Positions 33,276-40,808 are shown, counted from the stretch's first letter. The stretch: DNA of 55,596 nucleotides from JAGSOU01 sp049974865 (GCA_049974865.1 JBNGCX010000022.1:1-55596); one strand, 5' to 3'. Made by a program: numbers and translations. The notes: generated from the sequence alone by a model not told the origin.

Positions 33276-33692
33276 ATGTGCAAACGGTTCATCGTGGCGG
33301 CTGCCGCGGCGCTGGCGCTGGCGCTGCCGCAGGCGGCCCGCGCCGACACCGATCCCTGCGCGGCCAACGGCCTGCTGCCCTGGTCCCTGTGGGTCGCCAG
33401 CGTGGAGCAGATGAACCCCGGCATCACCCATTCCACGCTGCCCGAACGCGAGAGCCGCCGGCTGCTCGCCGCCTATCCCTGCGAGGACCGGGGCGTGGGC
33501 TGTCCGCCCGACCGGGTGGAGCTGTTCTACTGCACCGGCAACAGCATGGTGCTGTTCGCCTATGAGAAAAGCGGCTGCGCCATCCGGGCCGAGCAGATCC
33601 CGCTGGAAACCTATCAGCGGCTGACCGGCGAGGATGTCATGTGCAGCGACAGCGCCGCGATGGGCGGGGCGCCGGCCGTGCTGCCGGAGTGA
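33276..33692 (+). CDS. Secreted cysteine-containing protein, unknown function
   Basis: This 138-residue protein has a clear Sec signal (MCKRFIVAAAAALALALPQAARA-D, cleavage near 23) and five or six cysteines in the mature part (DPCAANG, YPCEDRGVGCPP, FYCTGNS, SGCAIRA, DVMCSD), suggesting disulfides in the periplasm. I recognise no family. The ATG at 33276 follows GGGAGGGATC. A 7-bp stem hairpin (33748-33765) after the stop may end the transcript. Confidence 0.7.
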   Translation: MCKRFIVAAAAALALALPQAARADTDPCAANGLLPWSLWVASVEQMNPGITHSTLPERESRRLLAAYPCEDRGVGCPPDRVELFYCTGNSMVLFAYEKSGCAIRAEQIPLETYQRLTGEDVMCSDSAAMGGAPAVLPE

Positions 33693-33758
33693 CGCGCCGG
33701 AGGGCGGAAACCCCGGTTTATTAGATGAGGGCAGGGGCCGCCCGTAGCGGGCGCGATA

Positions 33759-33808
33759 GCGCCCGCCTTGGGGGCGGGCGGGCGCTGCCCGGCGTTTCCG
33801 CCGGGCGG
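33759..33808 (+). repeat. Intergenic double-hairpin repeat, copy 3
   Basis: Hairpin 1 pairs GCGCCCGCC (33759-33767) with GGCGGGCGC, and hairpin 2 pairs GCCCGGC (33787-33793) with GCCGGGC (33800-33806) around the loop GTTTCC. It is the same element as at 12893 and 23731. It lies between the converging secreted-protein and SQR genes. A further CGGGCGC/GCGCCCG stem (33748-33765) overlaps its left edge. Confidence 0.65.
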
Positions 33809-33879
33809 GACGGACGGTCAGCGCGGAACATTGATCCGCACCTTTTTGCGCGCCGGGCCGCGTTGCCCAAGGCACAACG

Positions 33880-33907
33880 AAAAACCCCCGCATCCGGGAT
33901 GCGGGGG
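33880..33907 (-). terminator. Terminator of the SQR fusion gene
   Basis: On the minus strand a perfect 9-bp stem (CCCCCGCAT, loop CCCGG, ATGCGGGGG) is followed by TTTTT. It lies 8 bases past the stop of the minus-strand SQR gene, a textbook intrinsic terminator. Confidence 0.88.
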
Positions 33908-33914
33908 CTTCTTG

Positions 33915-35600
33915 TTACTCGGCGCTGATCTTCTCGAAGGTCATGCGGGGCTGGGCGAGGTATTCGCGGCCCCGGAACATGCCCTGCCAGTACATCGGCG
34001 GCAGCATCCGCTCCTTCAGGAACCAGGCCCGGCGCGAGGCGCGCTTGCCGTCGATGATCCACTCGGGGAACGAGGGCATCAGCTTGCCGCCATAGCCGAA
34101 CTCGGCCAGCACGATCTTGCCGCGCTCCACCGTCAGCGGGCAGGAGCCATAGCCGTCATACTCCGCCACCAGCTCATGCCCGTCGAGCACCGCCAGCGCG
34201 TTCACCGCGGCCACCGGGGCCTGCTTGCGCACGGCGGCGGCGGTCTTGGCGTTGGGCGTGTTGCAGCCGTCGCCGAGGCCGAAGATGTTGGGGTATTTCT
34301 TGTGCTGGAGCGTGGCCTGGTCCACGTCCACCCAGCCGGCCTCGTCGGCCAGCGGCGAGGCCTTGATGAAATCGAGACCGGTCTGCGGCGGGCAGACATG
34401 CATCATCTCGAACTCTTTCTCGACGGTCGAGGTGGTCTCGCCATCCGTCACCTCGAAGGTGGCGACCTTGTTCTCGCCGTCGACCTTCACCAGGTTGTGG
34501 TTGAAGGACAGCGTGGCGTCGTAACGCTCGACATATTCCATCAGGGCGGGGACGTAGTCCGGCACGCAGAACAGCACGCCGCCGGCATTGCAGAACTCGA
34601 CGTCGATGTCCTTGAGCACGCCGGTGCGCAGCCAGTAGTCGGCCGAAAGATACATCGCCTTCTGCGGGGCGCCGGCGCATTTGATCGGCATCGGCGGCTG
34701 GGTGAACAGCGCCTTGCCCTTGCGCACGCCCTGCACCAGTTCCCAGGTGTAGGGGGCGAGGTCGTAGCGGTAGTTGGAGGTCACGCCGTTCTTGCCCAGC
34801 GTGTCAGCCAGCCCCTCGACGGCCTCCCAGTTCAGCTTCAGGCCCGGGGTCACGATCAGCACTTCGTAGCCGTAGCGCTCGCCGTTCTCCAGCGTCACCT
34901 CGTTCTTCTCGGGCAGGAAGCCGGCCACGGCGCCGCGGATCCATTTCACGCCGTCGGGCAGAACCTCGCCCATGCGGCGCACGGTCTGGCCGCGCTCGAA
35001 CACGCCGGCGCCGACCAAGGTCCAGCCGGGCTGGTAATAATGCTCTTCGCGCGGCTCGATGATGGCCACCTTGGCATGCGGCCGGCGCTTCAGCAGCGAC
35101 GCCGCGGCCGAGACGCCGCCGGCGCCGCCGCCCACGATCAGCACGTCATAGCTTTCGGGGCGGCTGGTGTAGACATCGGCGCCAAAGCGCTCTTCCATCA
35201 TCGGGCGCAGGCCTCCGAGGTCGTAGCCCGCCTTGGAGGTGGCCGCGAGGATCGCCTCGGGCGACAGCATCTTGGCGCGGGTCAGCGCCCACAGCGTGGA
35301 CGAGCGCGTCCCGGTCCGGCAATAGGCCAGGATCGGGCCCTTGCAGGTGCCCAGCACGTCTTCGAAGCTCTTGATCAGCTCGTCGGTGAACTGGCCGGGC
35401 TTGATCGGCAGGTAGCGGAATTCAACCCCGGCGGCGCGGGCGGCCTCGGCGATCTCGGCGGCGGGGGGCTGGTCGTCGGCCTCGCCGTCGGGGCGGTTGC
35501 AGACGATCGTCTTGTAGCCGGCCTGCACGGCGCGCGCGACATCGTCGGGGCGGATTTGCGGAGACGCCGCGAAGCTGGGCGCGATGGGTTTGATTTCCAA
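33915..35600 (-). CDS. DUF442 (sulfurtransferase/phosphatase-like) fused to type II-like sulfide:quinone oxidoreductase
   Basis: This 561-residue two-domain protein starts at a TTG with GGGAGG six bases upstream. Residues about 1-110 form the DUF442 domain found in Blh proteins of bigR operons, with a rhodanese/phosphatase-type loop AYCRTGTRSS. Residues from about 130 form an FAD oxidoreductase (DVLIVGGGAGGVSAA) of the SQOR type. Redox cysteines occur in PIKCAGAPQKAMY and DGCNTPNAKTAAAV, matching the two SQOR cysteines. It probably oxidises sulfide to persulfide and passes the sulfur on. An ArsR-type operator lies upstream. Confidence 0.85.
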   Translation of the reverse strand: MEIKPIAPSFAASPQIRPDDVARAVQAGYKTIVCNRPDGEADDQPPAAEIAEAARAAGVEFRYLPIKPGQFTDELIKSFEDVLGTCKGPILAYCRTGTRSSTLWALTRAKMLSPEAILAATSKAGYDLGGLRPMMEERFGADVYTSRPESYDVLIVGGGAGGVSAAASLLKRRPHAKVAIIEPREEHYYQPGWTLVGAGVFERGQTVRRMGEVLPDGVKWIRGAVAGFLPEKNEVTLENGERYGYEVLIVTPGLKLNWEAVEGLADTLGKNGVTSNYRYDLAPYTWELVQGVRKGKALFTQPPMPIKCAGAPQKAMYLSADYWLRTGVLKDIDVEFCNAGGVLFCVPDYVPALMEYVERYDATLSFNHNLVKVDGENKVATFEVTDGETTSTVEKEFEMMHVCPPQTGLDFIKASPLADEAGWVDVDQATLQHKKYPNIFGLGDGCNTPNAKTAAAVRKQAPVAAVNALAVLDGHELVAEYDGYGSCPLTVERGKIVLAEFGYGGKLMPSFPEWIIDGKRASRRAWFLKERMLPPMYWQGMFRGREYLAQPRMTFEKISAE

Positions 35601-35662
35601 ATTGACCTCCCAAAATGGCAGAGGAGCCGCGTGAGTGACGCGGCCGCTATTCCCGAGGCGCA

Positions 35663-35686
35663 AAACATACAAAATTTTGAATGTTT
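35663..35686. promoter_or_regulatory. 24-bp palindromic operator upstream of the SQR fusion gene
   Basis: AAACATaCAAAATTTTGaATGTTT is a 24-base palindrome with one mismatched pair (lower case), in an otherwise GC-rich region, 63 bases upstream of the TTG start. On the minus strand it contains ATTC-N8-GTAT, one base from ATTC-N8-GAAT, the motif I recall for the sulfide-responsive repressor SqrR of Rhodobacter. It is a candidate SqrR/BigR-type site; no such regulator gene is in the window. Confidence 0.65.
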
Positions 35687-35702
35687 CGCAAGGCCGCAGC
35701 GA

Positions 35703-36428
35703 TCACATCGCCGGGTTTTCGGCGGTAGCCCCCGCAAGAGTGGCGCGCAGCGGCGCCGGCAGGTGTTGCGCCTCCAGCGACGGCAACCGCCAGTCGGCGG
35801 CGGCGTGATCCTCGTCTTCGGTGTAGGCCGAGGCGGTCATGACCACCCGCAGCCCCGCGCCGCGCGCCGATTGCAGACCGTTGAGGCTGTCCTCGAATGC
35901 GAGGCAATCATCGGCGGGCAGGCCCAGTTTGTCCAGCGCCAGAAGGAAAACATCGGGCGCCGGTTTCTTGGCCGCAACCATGTCGCCGGCGGCGATCTCG
36001 TCGAAGACCTCGGTTGCCGGCCGGCCCCAGCAGCACTGGCTCAGCGCCTCGACATTGGGCAGGTTGGTGGTGGTGGCCACGGCCAGCTTAAGCCCGGCGG
36101 CGCGGCCTGCCGCGATCAGCTCGGCCACGCCGGGGCGCAGGGAAAGGTCGCCGCGCGCCAGGATCGCGCCGTAGCGGGCGGTCTTTTCCTTGTGGAGCTG
36201 CGCGATCTGCGCGTCGCTCAAGCGCGGCGCGCCCTCGGGCAATTCCTGTTGCCAGACCCGCATCCGCTCCTTGCCGCCGGTGGTTTTCAGCAGGCGCTTG
36301 TAGTCCTCGCGCGTCCAGTGCCAGCCGAGGCCCCAGTCGTCGAAACTTTCGTTGAAGGCGGTGCGATGCGCCTCTTCGGTTTCGGCCAGCGTGCCGTCGA
36401 CATCGAAGATCAGCGCGCGCAGCGTCAT
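35703..36428 (-). CDS. cbbY: CbbY, xylulose-1,5-bisphosphate phosphatase-type HAD protein
   Basis: This 241-residue HAD-superfamily protein has the nucleophile motif DVDGTLAETEEAHR (about 9-22), a helical cap with KTTGGKERM, VATTTNLPNVE and the ED motif in CLAFEDSLNGLQSA. These are CbbY hallmarks; CbbY degrades xylulose 1,5-bisphosphate, a RuBisCO misfire inhibitor. Its start overlaps the phosphoglycolate phosphatase stop (ATGA). It is not in the cbb operon itself but one operon away. Confidence 0.9.
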   Translation of the reverse strand: MTLRALIFDVDGTLAETEEAHRTAFNESFDDWGLGWHWTREDYKRLLKTTGGKERMRVWQQELPEGAPRLSDAQIAQLHKEKTARYGAILARGDLSLRPGVAELIAAGRAAGLKLAVATTTNLPNVEALSQCCWGRPATEVFDEIAAGDMVAAKKPAPDVFLLALDKLGLPADDCLAFEDSLNGLQSARGAGLRVVMTASAYTEDEDHAAADWRLPSLEAQHLPAPLRATLAGATAENPAM

Positions 36429-37084
36429 GCAGGCACCGGGGCGAGGCGCGAGACGATCCCGGGCAACTCGGCGAAATCGGCGAAGGCGGCGTCGAAGCGC
36501 AGCTCTTCGACCGGGCGCTTGCGGTAGCCTTCGGTGAACAGGGCAAAGGGCAGGGCGGCCCGCTGTGCGGTCTCGGCATCCACCTCGCTGTCGCCGACAT
36601 AGACGGTCAGATCGCGCTCCAGCGCCTCCGCCGCGCGTCGCAGGGGGGCGGGGTCGGGCTTTTTCACCGGCAGGGTGTCGCCGCCCACCACCACGTCGAA
36701 CAGGCGGTCGAGGTCGAAGGCGCGCAGGATGTCGCGGGTCGGCCCGTCGGGCTTGTTGGTGCAGACGCCCAGCCGCGCGCCCTCGGCGGCCAGCCCTTCG
36801 ACCACGGCGCGGACGTTGGGGTAAAGCTTGGTCAGGGTGGCCGGATCGGCGTTGTAGTGGCGCATGAAGATCGCCAGCAGCTCGGGGTGCCGTTCGGGGT
36901 CGATGCCCTGCCGGGCGATGATGCGCTCGACCAGGACCGGCACGCCGTTGCCGATGAAGCTGCGGATGGTGTCGTAGCTCAGCGCGCCCTCGTCCACCTC
37001 GGCCAGCATCTTGTTGGCGGCGGCGTGGATGTCGGGGGCGCTGTCGATCAGCGTGCCGTCGAGGTCGAAAATCACTGCGCGCAT
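36425..37084 (-). CDS. gph: Phosphoglycolate phosphatase (Gph/CbbZ)
   Basis: This 219-residue HAD phosphatase has FDLDGTLIDSAPDIHAAAN at the N-terminus, VCTNKPDGPTRDIL, KKPDPAPL and VGDSEVDAETA, all typical of Gph, which removes the RuBisCO oxygenation product 2-phosphoglycolate. The ATG at 37084 is chosen for its strong GGAAGGA site and its TGATG overlap with the upstream gene; an ATG at 37099 lacks a ribosome site. It is followed by cbbY with an ATGA overlap. Confidence 0.9.
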   Translation of the reverse strand: MRAVIFDLDGTLIDSAPDIHAAANKMLAEVDEGALSYDTIRSFIGNGVPVLVERIIARQGIDPERHPELLAIFMRHYNADPATLTKLYPNVRAVVEGLAAEGARLGVCTNKPDGPTRDILRAFDLDRLFDVVVGGDTLPVKKPDPAPLRRAAEALERDLTVYVGDSEVDAETAQRAALPFALFTEGYRKRPVEELRFDAAFADFAELPGIVSRLAPVPA

Positions 37085-37638
37085 CAGGCGTCCTTCCATT
37101 TGATCGAGCAGCCCATGGAGGGGATCTGATCCTCCGGGCCTTGTCCGGTCTCGGCCACCTGCTTCATCGCCTCGAAGAGGTCGCGGCGCAGGTCGGCGGG
37201 TCCGGCCTCCTTGCGCGAGGCGTCGAGGCGGCCGCGATATTGCAGGCCCATATCGGCGTTGAAGCCGAAGAAATCGGGGGTGCAGGCGGCGCCGTAGTCC
37301 CGCGCCACCTGCTGGCTTTCGTCATAGAGATAGGGGAAGGGCAGGGCGCGTTCCACGGCCAGCGCCTTCATCTTGTCGAACCCGTCGGCCGGGTAGGCCG
37401 CGGCGTCGTTCGAGCTGATCGCCACGACGCCCACCCCCAGCGCCTGCAATTCCGTGGCGTCGCGGATGATCCTGTCCAGCACCGCCTGCACATAGGGGCA
37501 GTGGTTGCAGATGAACATCACCAGCGTTCCCTTTTCCCCCGCCACGTCGGCGAGGGTCCAGGTCTTGCCATCGGTGCCGGGCAGCGCAAACGCGGGCGCC
37601 TTCCAGCCGAAATCGCAGACGGGGGGTGAAACGGCCAT
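37084..37638 (-). CDS. Peroxiredoxin-like thioredoxin-fold protein
   Basis: This 184-residue cytoplasmic AhpC/TSA-type protein of the PRX-like1 group has FICNHCPYVQAVLDRI (cysteines spaced C-x2-C), ISSNDAAAYPADGFDKM and LYDESQQVARDYGAACTPDFFGF. The reaction is unknown in this group; a thiol or persulfide reductase role is suggested by its neighbours, the metallo-beta-lactamase-fold gene upstream and the SQR fusion downstream. It is contiguous with both flanking genes (1-base contacts), so it is co-transcribed with them. Confidence 0.8.
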   Translation of the reverse strand: MAVSPPVCDFGWKAPAFALPGTDGKTWTLADVAGEKGTLVMFICNHCPYVQAVLDRIIRDATELQALGVGVVAISSNDAAAYPADGFDKMKALAVERALPFPYLYDESQQVARDYGAACTPDFFGFNADMGLQYRGRLDASRKEAGPADLRRDLFEAMKQVAETGQGPEDQIPSMGCSIKWKDA

Positions 37639-38582
37639 TATTCGAACTCCATTTCCGCGAAGACGACGCCGGCGTTCTTGGTGGCCAGCTCGTTGAACGT
37701 GTCGAGGTGCTCGTAGGGCGACTGGTCGACGTAATAGGCGTCGTCCAGCGTGCCGCCGTTGTCGAGATGCTCGCCGATCTTGGCGCGCAGGTATTTCACG
37801 TAATCCACCGTGTGGTGGCGCACCTGCGCCATGTTGGTGGGGTTGCCGTGGCCGGGGATGATATAGGTGGGGTTCATCGGCTCCAGCTTGGTTTCCCAGG
37901 TCTCGATCCAGCAGCTCGTGCAGGTCTCGGTGAAGATCGGGGGCATGCGGCCGTTGAAGGCCAGGTCGCCCGCGATCATAAGGTCGAGATCGGGCAGCCA
38001 GACCTGGGTGTCGCCGGGGCTGTGCGCGGGGCCGAGATGCAGCACCTCGATGCGCATGTCGCCCATCTCGATCTCGTACTTGTCCTCGAAGGTGATGGTG
38101 GGCGCGACCAGCTCGGTGCCCTCAGAGTTTTCCTTGGCGTAGTTCTGCATGCCGGACAGGATCTGCGCGCCGTATTCCTCGAACTCGGCGGCGGCCTCGA
38201 CATGGGCCAGAACGTCGATGCCCTGCTGCGTCCAGTAGTTGTTGCCCAGCATGGCGTGGCCCTGGCCGTTCTCGTCGATCACCAGTTTGACCGGCTGGTC
38301 GGTGACCTCCTTGATCTCGGCATGCAGGGCCTCGGCCAGCTTGTAATTGGCGCCGCCGTTGATGACGATCACCCCGTCCCCGGTGACGATGAAGCTGAGG
38401 TTGTTGTTGTGGCCGGCGTTTTCATAGGTCGGGGGTGCGGTCGCGCCGATCGCCGACCAGACGCCGGGGATCACCTCGAACGGTTTGTCGTAGAGCACCG
38501 ATTGCGGATACTTGTCGGCGATATCCTCGTCGGCAAAGGCGGGCATGGCGAAACATGCCATCAGAATGGCTTTGCGGATCAT
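37638..38582 (-). CDS. Exported metallo-beta-lactamase-fold protein, SoxH-like, aberrant metal motif
   Basis: This 314-residue protein has a signal peptide (MIRKAILMACFAMPAFA-D) and an MBL fold resembling SoxH. The usual HxHxDH is replaced by ENGQGH (in VIDENGQGHAMLGNNYW), so only the last histidine remains. Later ligands are present: histidine in LGPAHSPGD, aspartate in AGDLAFN and histidine in PGHGNP. It also has a CTSCW cysteine pair. It is first in the operon with the PRX-like, gph and cbbY genes. Hydrolase activity is doubtful; a redox or binding role is possible. Confidence 0.8.
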   Translation of the reverse strand: MIRKAILMACFAMPAFADEDIADKYPQSVLYDKPFEVIPGVWSAIGATAPPTYENAGHNNNLSFIVTGDGVIVINGGANYKLAEALHAEIKEVTDQPVKLVIDENGQGHAMLGNNYWTQQGIDVLAHVEAAAEFEEYGAQILSGMQNYAKENSEGTELVAPTITFEDKYEIEMGDMRIEVLHLGPAHSPGDTQVWLPDLDLMIAGDLAFNGRMPPIFTETCTSCWIETWETKLEPMNPTYIIPGHGNPTNMAQVRHHTVDYVKYLRAKIGEHLDNGGTLDDAYYVDQSPYEHLDTFNELATKNAGVVFAEMEFE

Positions 38583-38617
38583 GAAATGGTCTCCCTTTTA
38601 CTCCGGGCGAGAGGATA

Positions 38618-38635
38618 GACATATTCGCATATGTC
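38618..38635. promoter_or_regulatory. Palindromic operator upstream of the MBL-fold operon
   Basis: A perfect 7-4-7 inverted repeat, GACATAT-TCGC-ATATGTC, lies 36 bases upstream of the MBL-fold ATG, between it and the end of rpe. Its AT-rich character stands out. It is a plausible dimeric repressor site near the promoter; the regulator is unknown. Confidence 0.5.
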
Positions 38636-38647
38636 ACGCCAGAAGGA

Positions 38648-39346
38648 TCAGGCCGCCTTTCGCGCGCCTTCCGCAGCGTCACGGATGGCGCGGATGTTCT
38701 CGCCGTAGACGCCCGGATTGTCGACCGAGCCGCCCTTGAACACGGCCGAGCCCGCGACCAGCACGTCCGCGCCCGCCGCGGCCATCAGCGGCGCGGTCTC
38801 GGGGGTGATGCCGCCGTCGATCTCGATATGGACGGGGCGGTCGCCGATCATGGCGCGCAGTTTTTTCACCTTGTCGATCTGGGAATGGATGAACTTCTGC
38901 CCGCCGAAACCGGGGTTCACCGTCATCACGCAGACCAGGTCCACCATGTCCAGCAGGTATTCCACGTCGTCGATGCCCGAGCCGGGGTTGATCGCCAGCC
39001 CCGCCTTGGCGCCGTTGGCCCGGATCGCCTGCAGCGTGCGGTGGGTGTGAGGGCCGGCCTCCAGATGCGCGGTGATCACGTCGGCGCCGGCCTGGGCGAA
39101 GGCCTCGATGTAGGGATCGACGGGCGAGATCATCAGGTGCACGTCCATCACCGTCTTGATATGCGGGCGGATCGCGGCGCAGAGCGGCGGGCCGAAGGTC
39201 AGGTTGGGCACGAAATGCCCGTCCATCACGTCCACATGCACCCAGTCAGCGCCTTCGGCTTCGATCGCCTGGATCTCCTGGCCGAAATTGGCGAAATCGG
39301 CCGACAGGATCGACGGCGCGATCTTGATGGAACGGTCAAAGGACAT
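38648..39346 (-). CDS. rpe: Ribulose-phosphate 3-epimerase (CbbE)
   Basis: This 232-residue TIM-barrel epimerase interconverts xylulose 5-phosphate and ribulose 5-phosphate. Motifs are APSILSADFANFG, VHVDVMDGHFVPNLTFGP, VHLMISPVDPY and VMTVNPGFGGQKFI, with the metal-binding histidines and aspartates in place. The ATG at 39346 starts the canonical MSFDRSIKIAPSIL. It is the last gene of the cbb operon, after cbbM, with a strong hairpin in the 52-bp spacer. Confidence 0.94.
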   Translation of the reverse strand: MSFDRSIKIAPSILSADFANFGQEIQAIEAEGADWVHVDVMDGHFVPNLTFGPPLCAAIRPHIKTVMDVHLMISPVDPYIEAFAQAGADVITAHLEAGPHTHRTLQAIRANGAKAGLAINPGSGIDDVEYLLDMVDLVCVMTVNPGFGGQKFIHSQIDKVKKLRAMIGDRPVHIEIDGGITPETAPLMAAAGADVLVAGSAVFKGGSVDNPGVYGENIRAIRDAAEGARKAA

Positions 39347-39371
39347 CGGGTGTCTCCCTATGGGTTGGGGT

Positions 39372-39393
39372 GGGGGCGCGGGGCCGCGCCCCC
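39372..39393 (-). terminator. Hairpin in the cbbM-rpe spacer
   Basis: A 9-10-bp perfect GC stem (GGGGGCGCGG with CCGCGCCCCC) lies 6 bases past the cbbM stop on the minus strand. There is no downstream T-run on that strand, so it more likely stabilises the 3' end of cbbM mRNA or attenuates rpe than terminates fully. Confidence 0.5.
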
Positions 39394-39398
39394 CTTTA

Positions 39399-40784
39399 TC
39401 ATGCCGCCGAGGTGACGCGCAAAGCCTCGCGCCAGCCGGGGTAGAGCTTGTCCGCATCCTTGGGGAAGGATTCGAAGGCGCGGGCGAATTCCTTGTGCTC
39501 CTTGGCGAATTCCAGCGGATCGGTGCCCTCTTTCCAGCAGGTCTCGGCCTGGCGCAGCGAGGTGGCGCCCGCCGCCGCCCCGTCGACATGCCCGAAGGCG
39601 CCGCCGCCGGCGGTCATCACCAGGTTGGAATGGCCCAGGTTCTGGAAGAAGCCGGGCATGCGCAGCGCGTTCATCCCGCCCGAGATGATCGGGGTGGTGG
39701 GGGCCATGCCGTGCCATTCCTGATGAAAATAGGGACCGTCGGCGCTGTCCTCGGTGATCATGTAGGCGATGGCGCGGTCGCTGGCCTCGCCCTCCATCTT
39801 GCCGAAGCCCATGGTGCCCACGTGAATGCCGCTCGCGCCCTGCAGACGCGCCATCTTGGACAGCACGAAGGCGGTGTAGCCGCGCTGGCTCTGCGGCGAG
39901 GTCACGGCGCCGTGGCCGGCGCGGTGGTAATGCAGGTACTGCTTGGGGAAGGCGCGGCGCGCGGTGGTGATCGCGGCCGGTCCGGTGACGTAGCCGTCGA
40001 CGAGGAAGGCCACGTGATCGGCGTTCTCGGCGAAGGTTTCCAGGATGAACTCGGCCCGGGCCAGCATCTCGTAATGGTCGTCGGCGGTGATGTTGGCCGA
40101 GAACAGCTTGGCCTCGCCGGTCTCGTCCTGCGCGCGCTTCATGGCGTCGGCGACCAGCGGGATGGTCTCCTTCAGCGGCGAGAACAGCTGGTTGCCCTGC
40201 GGCTCATCGTTCTTGATGAAGTCGCCGCCCAGCCAGAAGTCGTAGCAGGCATCGGCAAAGGGCTGCGGGCGCAGGCCCAGCTTGGGCTTGATGATGGTGC
40301 CGACGATGAAGCCGCCATCCACATGCGGCCGGCCCAGCACCCGCCACATGTCGGCGATGGTGGTCGAGGGGCCGTCGAACAGGCGCAGATAGGCCGGGGG
40401 CACGTAGAAATCGTGCATCTTGGCGTATTCCACGTCCCCCATGCCCTGGTTGTTGCCGATGGTCAGCGTCAGGAACGAGCACAGCATCGCCCGCCCGTCG
40501 ATGATGTTGCGGTCGAAGAGCTCGACCGGGTAGGCGATCTTGGTCAGCTCCCTGGCCTCGTCGATCTCGTAGACCAGCGCATCGACACCGCGGGTGAAGT
40601 CGTCGGTGGTGGACACGTCCACATTGGTGCCGGTCGAGGATTCCGCCGCGAAATGCGCCGCGGTCTCCAGGTATCCGTGCCCCGCTTTGGGCTTCATGAT
40701 ATAGGCCACCAGAACGTGATTGCCGCCGGCGATCAGGTCCTCTTCCTTGAGGTCGAGGCGCGCGTAGCGATTTGACTGGTCCAT
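39399..40784 (-). CDS. cbbM: Form II RuBisCO (CbbM)
   Basis: This 461-residue ribulose-1,5-bisphosphate carboxylase closely follows the R. rubrum form II sequence from MDQSNRY to the C-terminus. Active-site residues are all visible: catalytic lysine 166 in TIIKPKLGL, and the carbamate lysine 191 with Asp193 and Glu194 in GGDFIKNDEP. HRAGHGA, the loop 6 region GTMGFGKMEGE, SGGMNALRMPG and TAGGGAFGH are also present. Form II works as a small-subunit-free dimer and suits high CO2/low O2. No cbbQ/cbbO activase genes are in the window. Confidence 0.98.
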   Translation of the reverse strand: MDQSNRYARLDLKEEDLIAGGNHVLVAYIMKPKAGHGYLETAAHFAAESSTGTNVDVSTTDDFTRGVDALVYEIDEARELTKIAYPVELFDRNIIDGRAMLCSFLTLTIGNNQGMGDVEYAKMHDFYVPPAYLRLFDGPSTTIADMWRVLGRPHVDGGFIVGTIIKPKLGLRPQPFADACYDFWLGGDFIKNDEPQGNQLFSPLKETIPLVADAMKRAQDETGEAKLFSANITADDHYEMLARAEFILETFAENADHVAFLVDGYVTGPAAITTARRAFPKQYLHYHRAGHGAVTSPQSQRGYTAFVLSKMARLQGASGIHVGTMGFGKMEGEASDRAIAYMITEDSADGPYFHQEWHGMAPTTPIISGGMNALRMPGFFQNLGHSNLVMTAGGGAFGHVDGAAAGATSLRQAETCWKEGTDPLEFAKEHKEFARAFESFPKDADKLYPGWREALRVTSAA

Positions 40785-40808
40785 GGGAATCTCCTCCTGT
40801 GTCCCGTG

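Noticed and set aside
33915..35600. Flavoprotein as SoxF (flavocytochrome c sulfide dehydrogenase flavin subunit)
   Set aside because: It lacks an export signal and a SoxE partner, and has the SQOR-type KCAGAPQK cysteine motif plus an N-terminal DUF442 domain, so it is an SQR-type protein.
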